A DNA stretch of 64,000 bases from Laburnicola sp. R22_1 (GCA_014281115.1 JACONQ010000004.1:2108001-2172000); one strand, 5' to 3'. Counted from the stretch's first letter, positions 35,301 through 47,612 are shown. Notes: a model not told the origin generated them from the sequence alone. A program made the numbers and translations.

Positions 35301-37562
35301 GTGGTTGTCGTCTGTTCACGCAAAGCTTTAACCGACCGAACCTCTCTTACGATGTCCGACCAAAAGCTAAAGGAGTAGTTCAAGATATTGCGGAGCTGAT
35401 ACAGTCGAAGTATCCTCGCAAATGCGGGATCGTCTACTGTTTCTCCCGCAAGAGCTGTGAGTCGGTCGCACAAAAGCTTACACAAATGGGTATCTCAGCC
35501 CACCACTATCATGCCGGAATGGAGTCCGCTGAAAGGTCAGTCATTCAGCGGAAATGGCAGGCCAACAAGTACCATGTTATTGTGGCCACAATCGCTTTCG
35601 GCATGGGCATTGATAAAGCGGACGTGCGCTTTGTTATACACCATTCGCTGCCCAAGAGCTTGGAGGGTTACTACCAGGAGACTGGTCGGGCTGGCCGTGA
35701 TGGTAAGAAATCCGACTGCTATCTGTACTACCAGTATGGCGACTGCAAGACGTTGAAGAAGATGATCGAAGAAGGAGATGGCAGTAGAGAGCAAAAGCAA
35801 CGCCAGCACGATATGCTCAGGAAAGTCATCCAGTTCTGCGAGAACAAAAGTGACTGCCGCCGAGTACAAGTGCTCAATTACTTCAACGAGTCTTTCAACA
35901 AGGTGGACTGCAAGCAGACGTGTGACAACTGCAATTCAGACGCAGTATTCGAAGAGAGAGACCTTTCAGATTACGCAAATAAGGCTATTCAGTTGGTCAA
36001 GCGGGTCCATGAATCGAATGTCACCGTCCTGCAGTGCGTTGATGCTTTCCGTGGGGCGAAGAACCCAAAGTTGAAACAGTCTGACGTCGGTGAGTTCTTT
36101 GGGTCCGGAAAGGATCTGGAAAGAGGCGATGTCGAACGTGTTTTCAACCATCTTCTCGAGGCTCGAGCTTTAGAAGAGGAGTCCATAATGAACAGGTCCG
36201 GGTTCGCAACCAACTATGTTCATGTAAGTACAGCAACATTTTTCTTTGGAGCTTCACTAACACATGTAGCCTGGTCCAAGGAGCCGTGATTACGAAGCTG
36301 GCACAAGACAGTTTAATATGCAAGTCCGCGTGACCGCTCGTGAACCGCGACCCGTCGAGAAAGAGCCAAAGAAGAAAACCGCCAAGAGCAGATCCGAATA
36401 CCCATCTACGAATGTATCTTCTCCAGTCCGAAAACCTCAAAAACGAAACCTCAAACAGTTCGCTTACGATCAAGATGACGACGAGAACTACTACGGTGCT
36501 GCCCCTCATCCAACTCGCGGAAACAATCGGGTAAATTATAGGAATGACTTGGTGGTGGCCGACGATGATGGCGATGACGACTACAATGATGGCGAATTCG
36601 CACCCGTTCGCGACGCAAAACCTTCTCGGCGACCGACAAAACAGAAGCCAATTGGTGCTCCAATCACTATAGATGCGAGGCTCTCTGGCTTAAGCGACAC
36701 CCAGAGAGCCATTTTAGATGATTTCATGAACGGTGCAAAGGACATGATAAAGGCTATCAAGGTGAAGAAGGGGATCAAATTTGCGCCGTTCTCAGACACC
36801 ATTCTCCGAGAAATGTGTCTTGATCTTCCGAAGAATGAGGATGAGATGCTTGCCATACCGGGTATCGATCCTGAGATGGTGTCACTGTATGGGCGGAAAT
36901 TTCTCCCGCTCATTCACAACACGAGAGATTTCTTCGGAAAGAACCCACCAATACCAAAACACTCACTTGCCAAACGAGGAAGAAGAGTGCAGATGGTCGA
37001 AGACGAAGACGACGACGAGGAGAGGCCTGCGGATCCGAACCATCAGAACGTCATTGACCTGATTGACCTATGTGGCAGCGACGACGAGCGACAGCAAGTG
37101 AACATGGAAAGCGAGAGTGTCGTCTCTATAGATGAGGATGATGAAGACGATGACGACGGAAGGCCACATATCAGCCATCACTTCAACCATCCAGTCAACC
37201 CTGACGTCGAGGAGTTCAACAGACGCTTCTCACAAGCTGAAGCCCCCAAATCGAATGCTCGGACGAAAACACCTAGCGCACCTAGGTCCTTACCTTCGAG
37301 AGCCGGTTCGTCAAAACCGCCGTTTAAGAAGAAAGGCAATTTCCGCAAACGAAGCTCAGGTAGCTTTGGTAAACCGTACGCGGGGGTGACGAAGAGGGCG
37401 GCGAGTAAGGCACCGGGTGCTAGGAAGTCTGGAGGCACCGGTGGTGCGAGGAAGGCGTCTACGACTGGCACTGGAAGTCGAAGACCTGCAGGAGGAGGAA
37501 GTGGCACCGGTGCAGGTGGAGGATCCAACCAGTGGAGCTCAATCATGGCGATGCCGACTTGA
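32306..37562 (+). CDS. RecQ-family DNA helicase (Sgs1/BLM type)
   Basis: Two exons, 32306..36223 and 36270..37562, with a 46-nt intron; 1736 residues. About 790 residues of low-complexity N-terminus (acidic patches, SPSK-type sites) precede the helicase. Motif I is LMPTGGGKSLCYQLP (about residue 832), the Walker B box VIDEAH (about 945) is followed by CVSQWGHDFRPDY, then motif III ALTATAT, and motifs V/VI IAFGMGIDKADVRFV and YYQETGRAGRDG. The RQC zinc-binding region has CENKSDCRR and CKQTCDNC. Exon 2 holds an HRDC domain (LSDTQRAILDDFMNG to IPGIDPEMVSLYG) and a Gly/Arg/Ser-rich basic tail. Sgs1/BLM enzymes dissolve Holliday junctions with topoisomerase III and stabilise forks; domain order and length fit this class rather than the short RecQ helicases. 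Confidence 0.95.
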
Positions 37563-39262
37563 GCCTAGGTATGGGCGTACGGGTGTATTTGGTGGCGCAT
37601 AATCGAAGAGGAGAGCCTACTGAGCTTCTGTTGAACTTTTTATGCCGTCGACTTGTGTTAGCGCTTGCATTATATCATGAGACGAAAGTATTGTTAGATG
37701 ATCTCACGAGGGCATGTTGGCTGGCGTATGTAAACCCACGGGTATCTTTAGGGGACATGGATACTGGTGTATGGACAATTTCCTCTTGGGTTTGACAGGC
37801 CGCTCGAGCTTAGTCTTTGTGGTGGTTCGAATTGACAGAGTGAAGGAGTGTAGCAGTTTCCATGTTGAGCTGAAGGATGCGCTTCAAAGCACTATCATCG
37901 ACTTTTATTTTAGCGGTCAGCACTTTTGATTGAGGGTGTGAAACTTGTGCAATCGCTTGGAAAGGAAGAAAGGGCGTATGCTGAGGAGTTGGCTGGCGTT
38001 CTATCTACATCCGAATTCATCCGACGCGACAAGGCCATGTCTAGGCCTGGTGTACTATGTAGTCCGTGGCATTGTCAGCCATCGCCTTGCCAAGTGCATT
38101 TGTGACCGGTTCTATGGACGAACAACGCGATGTATACTATGTTAGGAAAGTCAGGGTGGTGCATGGACTTGTTGCGCGGACCTGCTGGGGGGATATGTCG
38201 AGATTGTCTTGACGCTTTGGTATATTATTCCATTGTAGATATCGTGCGTATAATTGTTCATGTGCACTTTAATATGGGGTTGCGATATAGGCGTATTCAA
38301 GAAGAGAACTTCGCGCATGTTTGGTACATGGTATAACGCTGTTAAGGAACGTAGTGGACATACGCGTATAGTAAACGCCACGCTCATTAAGCGCGTTCGT
38401 GCCGCCAACGTTCACCCTCTATTTTTAGCCCGCGATAAATCCGCTGCTACCATGGTACAACGCAGCGCCCAACTCCCCTCGGAGGAACATTTGTCCCGCG
38501 AGAAATCCTCGTGCGTTTTCTCGGCACTATTCAATGTCAGCAAGAACGTTGCTGCGCACGGGAAGAAGAGCACCCGGGATGGCGGCGGGGGGAGCTTGCG
38601 ATGAAACGAAACGAGCGCCCAATCAGGGTTTACGAGCTGCGTGACGGTTTTAGACGAATTGCACGTGGGGTGGCAGAGCATGGGCGGGAAAAAGCTTGTT
38701 GTGGTTCAGAATAGGTTGGTGTTTCGCTGTCATTCGCTGTCATGCAGTCAGCATGCAGCTCGGGGGATTGTGGCTGAGCATGGGGGCTGAGCTCTATTCC
38801 TATCTGGTCCCGACGACTTAAACAACGTCTATCATTGGAAAGGCAAGGAAGCCAAGACGGAAACAGTTGCTTTTGGTATACGGTTGTGAGCTTGGCGCAT
38901 CTTTTAACCGCATGGCGAAATTTTAGGAAGTTGTGGAGGCTGGCTGAAGAGGAAGATGAGCTTAGGTACCAACAAGGCGCGCTGCGCGCAGCCATCCGGC
39001 AACGACCTCATCCGCGCCGTGTCTCGAGGTAAGGAAGTATCTCTGAAGATGTAGTATAGACTCATCAGCATCGTTTCTCTATATAAACCACAGTCGTCTC
39101 TGCAGAAAGTATCATCATCACACCATCAACACACTCAAGCATTCCAAGCATCTGCATCTTCAGCATACATTTTCTTCACTCCTAATCACTACTCCTAATT
39201 ACTACCCTCTCAATCCAACAACCCATCAATTCCAAATCCCAATCACCACTCCATCAATCAAA
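37563..39262. other. Long intergenic region with the cupredoxin promoter at its right end
   Basis: 1.7 kb without a gene I can support. The right end has a TATA box (TATAAA at 39082-39087), then a C/T- and CA-rich leader to the ATG at 39263, a typical strong fungal promoter. Open frames at 37532..38681 show no family features and no consistent splice extension. Confidence 0.55.
39082..39087 (+). promoter_or_regulatory. TATA box of the cupredoxin gene
   Basis: TATAAA lies 176 bp before the ATG, followed by a pyrimidine/CA-rich leader. Clear TATA boxes are otherwise scarce in this window, which suggests a regulated or highly expressed gene. Confidence 0.6.
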
Positions 39263-39802
39263 ATGGTCGCCTACACCACGCTCGCCATCGCCGCCACCAC
39301 CATCTTCGGCCTCTGCACCGCCGCCCCCAACACCATCCCCCCAACCGGCGTGATCCACCGCATCACCGCCGGCAGCACAACGGCCAACAACGGCCTCTCC
39401 TTCGAGCCGGAAAACGTCGTCGCCGAAATCGGCGACCTCATCGAATTCCACTTCCTCCCCAAGAACCACACCGTCGTGCAATCCTCCTTCGACGCCCCCT
39501 GCGCCCCGCTCGCAGACGGCACGGGCATCTTCTCCGGCTTCAATTTCGCCACGGCAGAGGGCGAATCCGACAATGTGTTCACCTTTACGGTGCAGAACAA
39601 GGAGCCGTTCTGGTACTATTGTAGCCAGACGGTTGGGGACCATTGCCAGAAGGGGATGAGTGGGGTTATCAACCAGAATGTGGATTCGGGGAAGACGTTG
39701 GATGTGTATAAGAAGATGGCGGTGGGGACGGTCACGGTGCAGCCTTCGGAGGATAAGTTGGCGTCGCAAGGTGGCGCTGTTGTTCCTAATGTTCCTTTGT
39801 GA
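39263..39802 (+). CDS. Secreted cupredoxin (extracellular serine-rich protein type)
   Basis: Single exon, 179 residues. A signal peptide (MVAYTTLAIAATTIFGLCTAAP) precedes one plastocyanin-like beta-sandwich: GLSFEPENVVAEIGDLIEFHF, then KNHTVVQSSF, then FWYYCSQTVGDHCQKGM. The His of NHTV and the Cys, His and Met of the last block are placed as type-1 copper ligands, so the site looks intact. Two further cysteines (APCAP and DHC) could pair. Related fungal proteins are secreted or cell-wall associated, and many carry a Ser-rich tail and GPI site; this one ends in a short plain tail without a hydrophobic anchor, so it is probably soluble. Confidence 0.88.
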   Translation: MVAYTTLAIAATTIFGLCTAAPNTIPPTGVIHRITAGSTTANNGLSFEPENVVAEIGDLIEFHFLPKNHTVVQSSFDAPCAPLADGTGIFSGFNFATAEGESDNVFTFTVQNKEPFWYYCSQTVGDHCQKGMSGVINQNVDSGKTLDVYKKMAVGTVTVQPSEDKLASQGGAVVPNVPL

Positions 39803-40471
39803 GCGGGGAGTCTTGTGCGGGTGGAGGTGTGGAGGGGGTAATGGGTTGGTTTAGAGTTGATTTTTTGCTTGCATTGGTATTTTGGGGCGGATAGACATAG
39901 CGGTGGCGTTTTGGTGGTGGTTGTTTTCTTCATTACGATCTTGTGATGGACTGTTATGCCATTAATTCATTAATTTTTTTCATGAGTGCTTTCCGTATAT
40001 GGTTGTTTGATAGCAGTGATTCGCAAAGTCCTTCTATTGTAATTTGCTTATGTCCTCTTTTGATGCGGGAACAACTGTAATCGTGATGAGACGGTTGTAC
40101 GTCCGCGCAAATCTGCTTGTAGGCCAAATTAACCAACTTACGACATCCTTTGCATACATGATTCGAATTTCAATCATAGGCGTACGTTGCGCCATGTATC
40201 TATGATAGAGACCCGCATACATCCTAACCTACATGATTCTAGAACCGGTTCGATGAACTAATAGATAGCTTCTTACTGTCTCATAAGGGTCCATGAGCGC
40301 GGCTCCAAACAACATAAAACAGGTTGCGCACACTCAACCAACATAAACTTGCGTCATATCCAAGCCAAAGACCAGTACAAACGTACCTAAATATTGTACC
40401 AGCAATTCCTCTCACACACATCACATCCCATCCATTCCAGCCCTCCAACAACCATCCCACCACAGCCCACC
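39803..40471. other. Intergenic, no gene seen
   Basis: A/T-rich 3' flank of the cupredoxin gene followed by a C/A-rich stretch (40395-40470) that resembles a leader for the next small gene. Confidence 0.45.
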
Positions 40472-40864
40472 ATGTCGACTCCAACCAACAAACCAAAAGA
40501 AACCCGAAAAGAAACCCTCGACACCCTTCCACCACCTCAAATCCATGATCCTATGTGCGTAAACTACCCAAGCCTCCCCATGACGTCATCTACCTGCAAT
40601 CACCCATACTTAGCAAACGCCACACTGATGCACGGCGGCTCCATCAGCGGCCGGCCGCGAAGCTACGACGTCGTCACTAGCAGCCGTCTACGTAGCCAGA
40701 ACCAGTATCGCGTTATGCTGGTTGGGTATGACGAGACGGTTAAGGCGCTGGGGAAGGTCGATGTTGAGAGTAAGGTTGTTGCGAAAAGTGGGGTTAAGTT
40801 GAATCTGAATTTGGCTATGGAAGATCGGTCGAGGAAGACGCAGGAGGAGTTGTGGAAGGATTGA
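40472..40864 (+). CDS. Hypothetical small basic protein
   Basis: The ATG at 40472 follows CCCACC, a good fungal start context. The frame gives 130 residues, MSTPTNKPKETRKE to KTQEELWKD. No signal peptide, membrane segment or known motif. A GTGCGT donor at 40555 and an acceptor at 40613 are visible, but removing those 59 nt leads quickly to a stop, so the unspliced frame is kept. The C-terminal 50 residues (MLVGYDETVKALGK, then KLNLNLAMED) look like a compact domain. I do not recognise it. Confidence 0.4.
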   Translation: MSTPTNKPKETRKETLDTLPPPQIHDPMCVNYPSLPMTSSTCNHPYLANATLMHGGSISGRPRSYDVVTSSRLRSQNQYRVMLVGYDETVKALGKVDVESKVVAKSGVKLNLNLAMEDRSRKTQEELWKD

Positions 40865-41355
40865 GGGGACAGAGGTGTGGGGGTGAGATGAAGTGGGGGA
40901 AGAGGGTAGGCTGGATGGGGTTAGCGTGGTCCGGGGTTGTGAGTGGAGTTGGGTTTAGATCACATGTTGCGACTTTAGATGTCATTTTCGCACGTGCGAT
41001 CGGTCATGTCGTCTTCATACTGTATACAGACACGACGCCCACTTTGGTCATCAATTGCGTAGATATGATAGAATTTGACTGCCAGCGTTATTGCAAAATA
41101 GCCCAAGGAGAGGTCAGTTTCGAGAGGAAAATCACGATATCTGATGTGAAATCGTTTCATTATTCAACTGGAGACCCAGACAACTATCTGATCTCACATC
41201 CATTATCCTAGGGATCTGATCCTGATTCCGCCTTATCAGACGCATGCGGAGTACCCCGGAATTAGTGCTCCATACTACCACTTTCTCGGCCAAGAACCGT
41301 TTATGATCCATTCGCAACGCCGCATATCTCTCCACCTAGGTCTTTCAGGCCACGC
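40865..41355. other. Convergent intergenic region, no gene seen
   Basis: It lies between the stop codons of two weakly supported small genes. No repeat or RNA gene was recognised. Confidence 0.4.
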
Positions 41356-42155
41356 TCAGTAGTCAGAACGACCTCGCTTTCCGCGATACCCATCAGCAGC
41401 AGGACCCCTCGGCGGTTCGTTGTCCCGGTACTCGCGACGCAGCGTCCTAGTATCATCCGGTGGGCCCGAGAAGCGCGTCGCAGCCTTGTACTCGTCGAGT
41501 TCGAACTTGCCGTCCTCACCAAGGTAGCCCTGCTGGTTGTTGACTTGGTCGCCGATGTCGTACTTGTCTGCATGATTCTCAGCGGGCTTTCTCTTGCGCG
41601 TGAAAACATCAATAACACAGAGCTGGTACACAGAAAAAAAGGTTATAGCTAGATTTTCTTTTACCATAGTATAGTTGCGGGATGCAGCTTTGTTCACAAA
41701 AAAAAAGCACATCAATAACGTACGGAAGAGCTGTCCAACGTCTTCGAGGAGACTGTGCGCGAGGGCGCGAGCACAGCTTAGGGCGCAAGTGCCGACTTCT
41801 TTGCGGAGGAGTTTGCTAGCGCCGTCGAGAGAGCAAACAAGGGCACGCTTGTATACTCCGTCGTCGTCGATAGAGTTCACGAAGTCTTGGAGCGTGTTAA
41901 CATTGTTTCGAATTTGTGTAGGTTGTTACTGACCGAAGAACTTGCGCTGTTCACTTCCGTAGAGGAGGCGCGCGTTGCCGAGGACGAGTTGCTTGACGTC
42001 GTTAATCTCCCGAATCGGGGTAGAGTCAGCGGGCTATCGGCTATCAAAATGGCGAATTTGCATACCTTGGCGGAATCGTTGACGACGCTGTCTGGTGGGA
42101 CAACCGTGCCGACCTCCATGGCCTTGCGAAGCATGAGCTTGTTAGCGTCGAGCAT
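41356..42155 (-). CDS. Hypothetical protein, four exons
   Basis: Proposed exons: 42155..42066, 42006..41934, 41885..41724 and 41567..41356, giving 178 residues in one continuous frame; introns 59, 48 and 156 nt. The start MLDANKLMLRKAMEVG and the exon 2/3 junction (QRKFF then DFVNSIDDDG) are well supported by splice signals and phase. The third intron is less sure: the frame is also open straight through it. The middle is helical (SLDGASKLLRKEVG), and the C-terminus is polar and Arg/Gly/Pro-rich (PPRGPAADGYRGKRGR). No signal peptide or membrane segment; family not recognised. An upstream region of about 400 bp separates it from the HET pseudogene. Confidence 0.55.
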
Positions 42156-42560
42156 GGTGTGGTGAGGAGCGAGGTTGCAGCGCGTGTCGATTATCGAAAG
42201 AAGACGAGGATAGTATGATCACGATAGGTGGATGGGTTCATATATAGAGAGGGGGATGAAGTTCTCATACAAACGATACAAGGTAAAGGTCAGGGGTAAA
42301 GGCAGAGTACTGCCGTCAAGCCGAGTCGTGGGACGACTTGCTGCTTTTACTTTATTTTAAGGTCAGGGGTCGTGAAAGATAACCTCAAAGTGAGAGAGCA
42401 GTTCTGATTGTTGATTGTGCTGCATCCTCCGCGTTGTTTGAGTGCGAAACCATTCTTTGCGCTACAAGTCTCAACTCTGGGAAGGTCTTGACTATAAGCC
42501 GAAACAAACATACTAATGAAATTAGAAATCTCTAGTTCGCCGAAGTGACTACCATAAACC
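42156..42560. other. Intergenic, no gene seen
   Basis: 405 bp between the four-exon hypothetical gene's start and the HET pseudogene's stop. No motif beyond short A/T-rich stretches. Confidence 0.4.
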
Positions 42561-44376
42561 TTAGTGTAGACGAAACACCCTTTCAACCACGCCAGGCAAC
42601 CCTAATCCTTCTCCCTTCATAATTCCATGAATGTAGCACTCGCCAACAAGACGCAAAGCCCCAGGCCTATTTCCGCTTTCTCGAAGGAGAAACGGAACGC
42701 ATCCGCCCTTCATGATAGCCACCATGTCCCCAATATTGGTCAGGTTCGGCACGATACCAACAAGGCCTCTCTTGGTCACCACGAATCTCCATCCTTCTAA
42801 AGTACCTCTGAGGCATGCTACATAGCTCATCCGATAATTCCTCGATTGGCTGGTGACTTGTTTTGGGGCGTTGATCCATTTACGGAATGCACCATATGAT
42901 TTCTTCATGTCCATCGCGCCCGATCCTGCAGCCCTTGGAATTATTGCGCTCGCAACTGGCACTTTCCACTTCAGATCTTCACGTGGACCCATTGCCGAGC
43001 TCAAGACTGCAGACTCGATCATTTGCTCCACCTCTTCAAAGTATTGACCCCACTGTTGCTCGACGTTGGACGCAGCGCTTATCTTGTCAATGACGTCCAT
43101 CTCGTAGCCTTCGACACTAAGCTCGTCTGGCTCTGGTCCACATTCGATGTTCGGAGCCTGAGGGCCGCAGGCCGAGAATGTTACACCCGTATCAGAGAAG
43201 TCGTGAAGACCGACTGGCCGCTTAATGGTCCAGTCTGGAATCCACGATGGAAACTTGTCAGACTGAGCACTGATGCCAGCCCGATAAATTAGCTGTAACC
43301 CTCTGCCTTGGCGAACAAAAACGCGAGCAAACTTCAGAATGACCTGTCCAAAGGTGATGTTATAGTCTGGCTCGAATTCGGCTTCATCGCCGTCTGAAGC
43401 TAGACCCACCAGAGCAAATAGACGATCCCGGCTAAGTGTCGACTGTGCGTATCGGAAATGCTCCAACAGCATTAAAAGGCTCCAGCGGTATTGTTTTGCC
43501 TCCCATTCTCGCTGCACTGCAAGCGAGAGGAATGGCTCCCAGCTCGATCTTAGCTCGGCAACGTCCTGGTCGCTTACTTGAATTTCGCGGTCGACCGTCT
43601 GTAAGGCAAGGAAAAGATCTTTCCAGTCGATAAGCCACTTCCCGCAAACAATTTTTACGGCCGGTGAGCAACGACTTCCTGAATTATCCAGACCCTACGA
43701 AAGTACGGGAGTGCGAAAAGCGCCTTGACGGAGGCCAAGATGGCTTTGTGGAAAGGGGGAATTCGAGCGCCGTTCCACGATGCAGGGATCCTCGATAGAC
43801 CTTGTGGCCAGTAGTATGCGTCTTCTTTTGTCCTTCCTTGTTCCTCCAGGACCGCCTTCGATCGCACTTGCATGAGCATCTCCAGGGCAGCGTCAGCCTC
43901 TGGCCCTCCGTCAAGGAAAGCGTATGTGATCTCGCACGCTTGGAAAACTTGTGGCATAAATCTTATCTGCTGTGCTTTCTCTTCGTTGTCAGCTTGGTTG
44001 ATACAAACTGCATCGGCCCACACCATAACTGCCTGATCGCTTTGCCGCAAAGCCTTGAGAGCCTTGCTCAAGGATAACGTGATAGGAATGACACCGTCAG
44101 GGGTGACGAGCTCTTCTGACCGCTGGTCCGACCCCCAAACGTAAGATAAGGCCATATAGGAACCTGCCGAACTGCAGGGTATGTGGTTGAGTACGGCGTG
44201 CAACGACTCTTCCCTATCCCCTGGGAGAAGATACAGAAGCCGGATATGATCTGGCGGCAAGGCGTTGTATCTATACACCTCTCTTCTTCCGGTAGTGTGT
44301 AGTACATTTGAGCGATGTTGGAGTATTCCGGTGGTCTCCGAAAGCACCCATGGCAGATATAGCGACTAGTGAATGG
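42561..44376 (-). pseudogene. HET-domain gene broken by frameshift(s)
   Basis: Two long minus-strand frames belong to one HET protein. The 5' part (to 43655) has YRYNALPPDHIRLLYL, SYMALSYVWG, MVWADAVCINQADN and PYFRRVWIIQEVVAH. The 3' part, in another frame, continues at once with VKIVCGKWLIDWKDLF, then DRLFALVGLASDGDE and a long C-terminal region to the stop at 42561. The shift lies near 43657-43665, and no GT-AG intron there restores the frame while keeping both coding-looking sides. The 5' end is also unclear: a plausible ATG (44304, MYYTLPEEE) is out of frame with YRYNAL. Only about 60 bp separate it from the HATPase gene's last exon. A single-base assembly error is the main alternative. 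Confidence 0.75.
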
Positions 44377-44670
44377 TTTTAGTAAATACACTCGTTTGGC
44401 AGGATATACTTACAGGGACTTGTTGCTTGACACCTCCGCAGTTGCGAGTTGCTGCTCATCATTGATGTGAGCTAAGCCGTCTTCATTCATATACGCGGTA
44501 AGTAACCATTTCTCGCCGAGAGTGAGAATACCGTCGTCCACAAGATACCAAGGATCGACAAATATGTTGAAAGAAAATTCACTTTCCGAATACGCTTTAC
44601 CAATGAGAATAAGCACAGCAACATCTTTGACGGCAGCATCGTTGGAAGTCGACATTTTCAGATTTCGCAT

Positions 44671-44720
44671 CTAGACTCTAAGTTAGCGATCATTCTTGTA
44701 ACAAAACTATGATGACTTGC
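44671..44720 (-). other. Probable GC-AG intron
   Basis: The junction AGG|GCAAGT with acceptor TCTAG joins the seventh and eighth exons of the HATPase gene in phase 0. No GT donor gives the same frame. GCAAGT is the usual form of the rare GC donor. Confidence 0.6.
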
Positions 44721-47612
44721 CCTTTCAAGTTGCCGAGTCAGAATTGTGAACGCGGATCCCGTGTCTCCGACGTTGACCGCCACATCTACTGCGCAAATCG
44801 CTTGTCCAGTCTCTTTCCGCCACGAATGTTTGCCCTAAGTATATATGGAGCAGCTTCGAGATCTGTCTAGTGTTAGACCGCGCATCCAACTTATGACGTA
44901 TATACAGACCATGTTTTCTCCAAGATACTGGATGTGGTTCCATCCAATGAAGTCGCGGTTTCTAGGAACAAGTTCGCCTAGCGGAATGTTTGAGTAGGCT
45001 GATCCAGTACCTTGTATTCGATGCAACATAGGTAGGCGCCTGTCTTGGTCGTGGTCTTGCTTGGAATGACGATTGTTCACGCCCCCTCGTCCGTGGGACC
45101 CGTAGACAAGCCCGTCGGGCAGAGCCGCCCCGGTGGATCCACCCATGCCCATTAACTTCTCTGAAAAGAGAGATGGCATGCGCATTGCATATATTCTCTG
45201 AGTTTGATACTGGGGCGTAGCTCTTGGTTCATCTGAGTATATATTAGTCTTGGATGTACTCACCGAGCCAACAGGCAGAAGATTTCGCAATTGAAGGCAC
45301 CGATATTTTGTATGTTACGAAATGTTATGGTTGAGTATAATACATACCTAGGATCAATCCCTCGACATGATAGCCCTGTTGAAGGAACGCCGAGTTTATA
45401 CTCTTCAAGCTGAGGTTGCTCAACGCCGTATAGAGAAGAGAGAAATGCTTTTGCTCTTTGAGGAGGCAGATATCCGCTATCAGGCTAACGAGCTCGTGAG
45501 GTGGACACTCAGCCGTTGCAGACTCCTCTGTCATGACTAGAGTCAATTCGTTATCCGTGGTTGATATGGAGACATGACCTGGGATGGGATTGCCTTGTTT
45601 TTCCTTGCCGAATAGATTAACTGTGAACATTTGATAAACAGCTGTAGAAATTCGGACTTGTGCGTCGCTGATTTGACGCTTGACAAGCGCTTCATGTGGG
45701 TGTGTAGTTGGAATTAAACTAAATTTAATGGGTCAGATTGGTTTATCAGTATCGACTACGTATGTAGCTACGTGGCATTTTTTTTCTGTGCGTCTGCGTG
45801 CACACCACGTGCAGAACAAACTGTATGGAACCGAATGATTCAGACAGCAAGACGGCCATCAGGAAGAAGCAAATACCAAAATGGGCACTCACGCTTTGAT
45901 GAACGGGCTCTTCGACCGAAATGAATTCGTATGGTGGAAATTTGTCCTGGTCTCTCCTTGTGCTAGTGTTTGACTAGTCGCCAACTTGGACAACTTTCGA
46001 ACTTCTACTCTCAACACACGGAATAAGTCCTCCATAGCTGGTAAGTCTTGAAATGGGATAGATAGCAAGGGCAAGACGCCGGTAAAGCTCTGTACGAACG
46101 AAGCTTGATCGACGACAAACCAACTTTGGTCGTGCATATGTGAGAGTCGGTCATATTCGTGTTTTCCAGGTCCATCTTTTACTGGGAAAATAGCTTTTTC
46201 GTGTATTGGTTTGAGCAGGAGAGCTGCCTTGCTGGTAATTACGTCTTTCAATGACTTGCTAACTTCGCGAAATAAACGGGAGATATCGTCTAGCTTGCTG
46301 GAAGTATTGATCAGCGTCATTGTGTGAACCAAGCCCCCGATGGGATCCCCGCTTGGTGAAACTAAGCACCGGAAAAGATAAGAGCAGCTTGGATATTTAG
46401 ACTCGACGCTATGACGGTTAATTGTAAAAATAATCATGACATGGGCGCTTACCGGATGAGTTCTTCGTTTCCTGTGTACTTGGATTGTATCTGCTCATAG
46501 ATGTAGGCGGCTGTATCAATATCAGGATGCGTATCTCCAGAAAATGCTAGCAGACAACATAGATAGAAATGGATATCAGCCTTCAACCGCACACCAAAGT
46601 AGCTCAAGAAGTTCCATTCGGGGTGCTGGGGCTCTTGAATCTCGACAGCCGGAACCGTTCGTCCTAAATCGAGCTGAGCGTCAAGCATTTCTAGAACTGT
46701 TTCGTTCAAGGGTAGAGAACCTCGCTTAGTCCGGACCAGGGATGCTCCTATTTTGTTTTTGAGTTGAGTGCTCGCTGCAACAAAGTCGTCGCTTTGCCAC
46801 TTCATGTGGGCTCCCTCAACCCACTGAGAGTAATGATGCCAGTTTTCTCGAAGAAGCTGCAGGACATCGGCTGAATTGCATTCATGGAGCATGAATAAAA
46901 ACTCGTCGGACAGTGAGAACACCGGCTCTTTGTTTGGAGTCGTTGTTACGTTTGACTTTGCGTTCTTCTTTTTCTTCTGAACAGGGAATGCGGCCCCCCA
47001 ATCATCATCCCAAGCGCCATCATTACCCCCTTCATCGCGGCTGTCTGCATCATAGTCCCTGAGGTAAAAGCCATACCCTGAATCCGAGTTGACTGCTCGC
47101 TCACCGACTTGCGGTGCTATTTTGAGGTCGTTTTGGTTGTCAAGAAACTGAGCGCGACTATCTAAAGCGTCCTTCTTGAGAGACGCTTCAGAGTCCACAA
47201 CGCCAACATGAGGTTCTATAGGTGGAGCAGCCGCGTTAAGCGTATTGGAGTTGTCTGTCCCTGAACCCTTTTTCTTCTTCTTGGACTTGTAATTAGAAGA
47301 CTTAGTCCATCCGGGTACGTCGAGCAGGTTCTTCTTCTTGGCGGTACACCAGGATGTATACCAGTCAGAATCAAGAGTTGTCGGATCGGGTAAGTCGAGC
47401 AAAGTACAATTCATTAATTCCAATTCGTCCGCAGCCGGAACAAGCGATTTTTCCAGCGCATCATTCTGAGCGTGGATTTGTGGAGCTTCCGTATTATAGG
47501 TAGGCTGTGATCTCGGCTCCACATAGGGAGAAACCAATCGCGGGATTCTAGACAACCCCAAGTTCTGTACCAGCCAATCGGGCCAATCCAGCTCTGAAGC
47601 CATAACAGCCAA

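Noticed and set aside
40555..40613. Possible 59-nt intron in the small basic protein gene
   Set aside because: Splicing leads to an early stop, whereas the unspliced frame stays open to 40864.
43597..43660. Possible 60-nt intron (GTAAAA...TTACAG) in the HET pseudogene
   Set aside because: The phase does not match downstream, and it would delete VCGKWLIDW, which reads as normal HET sequence.
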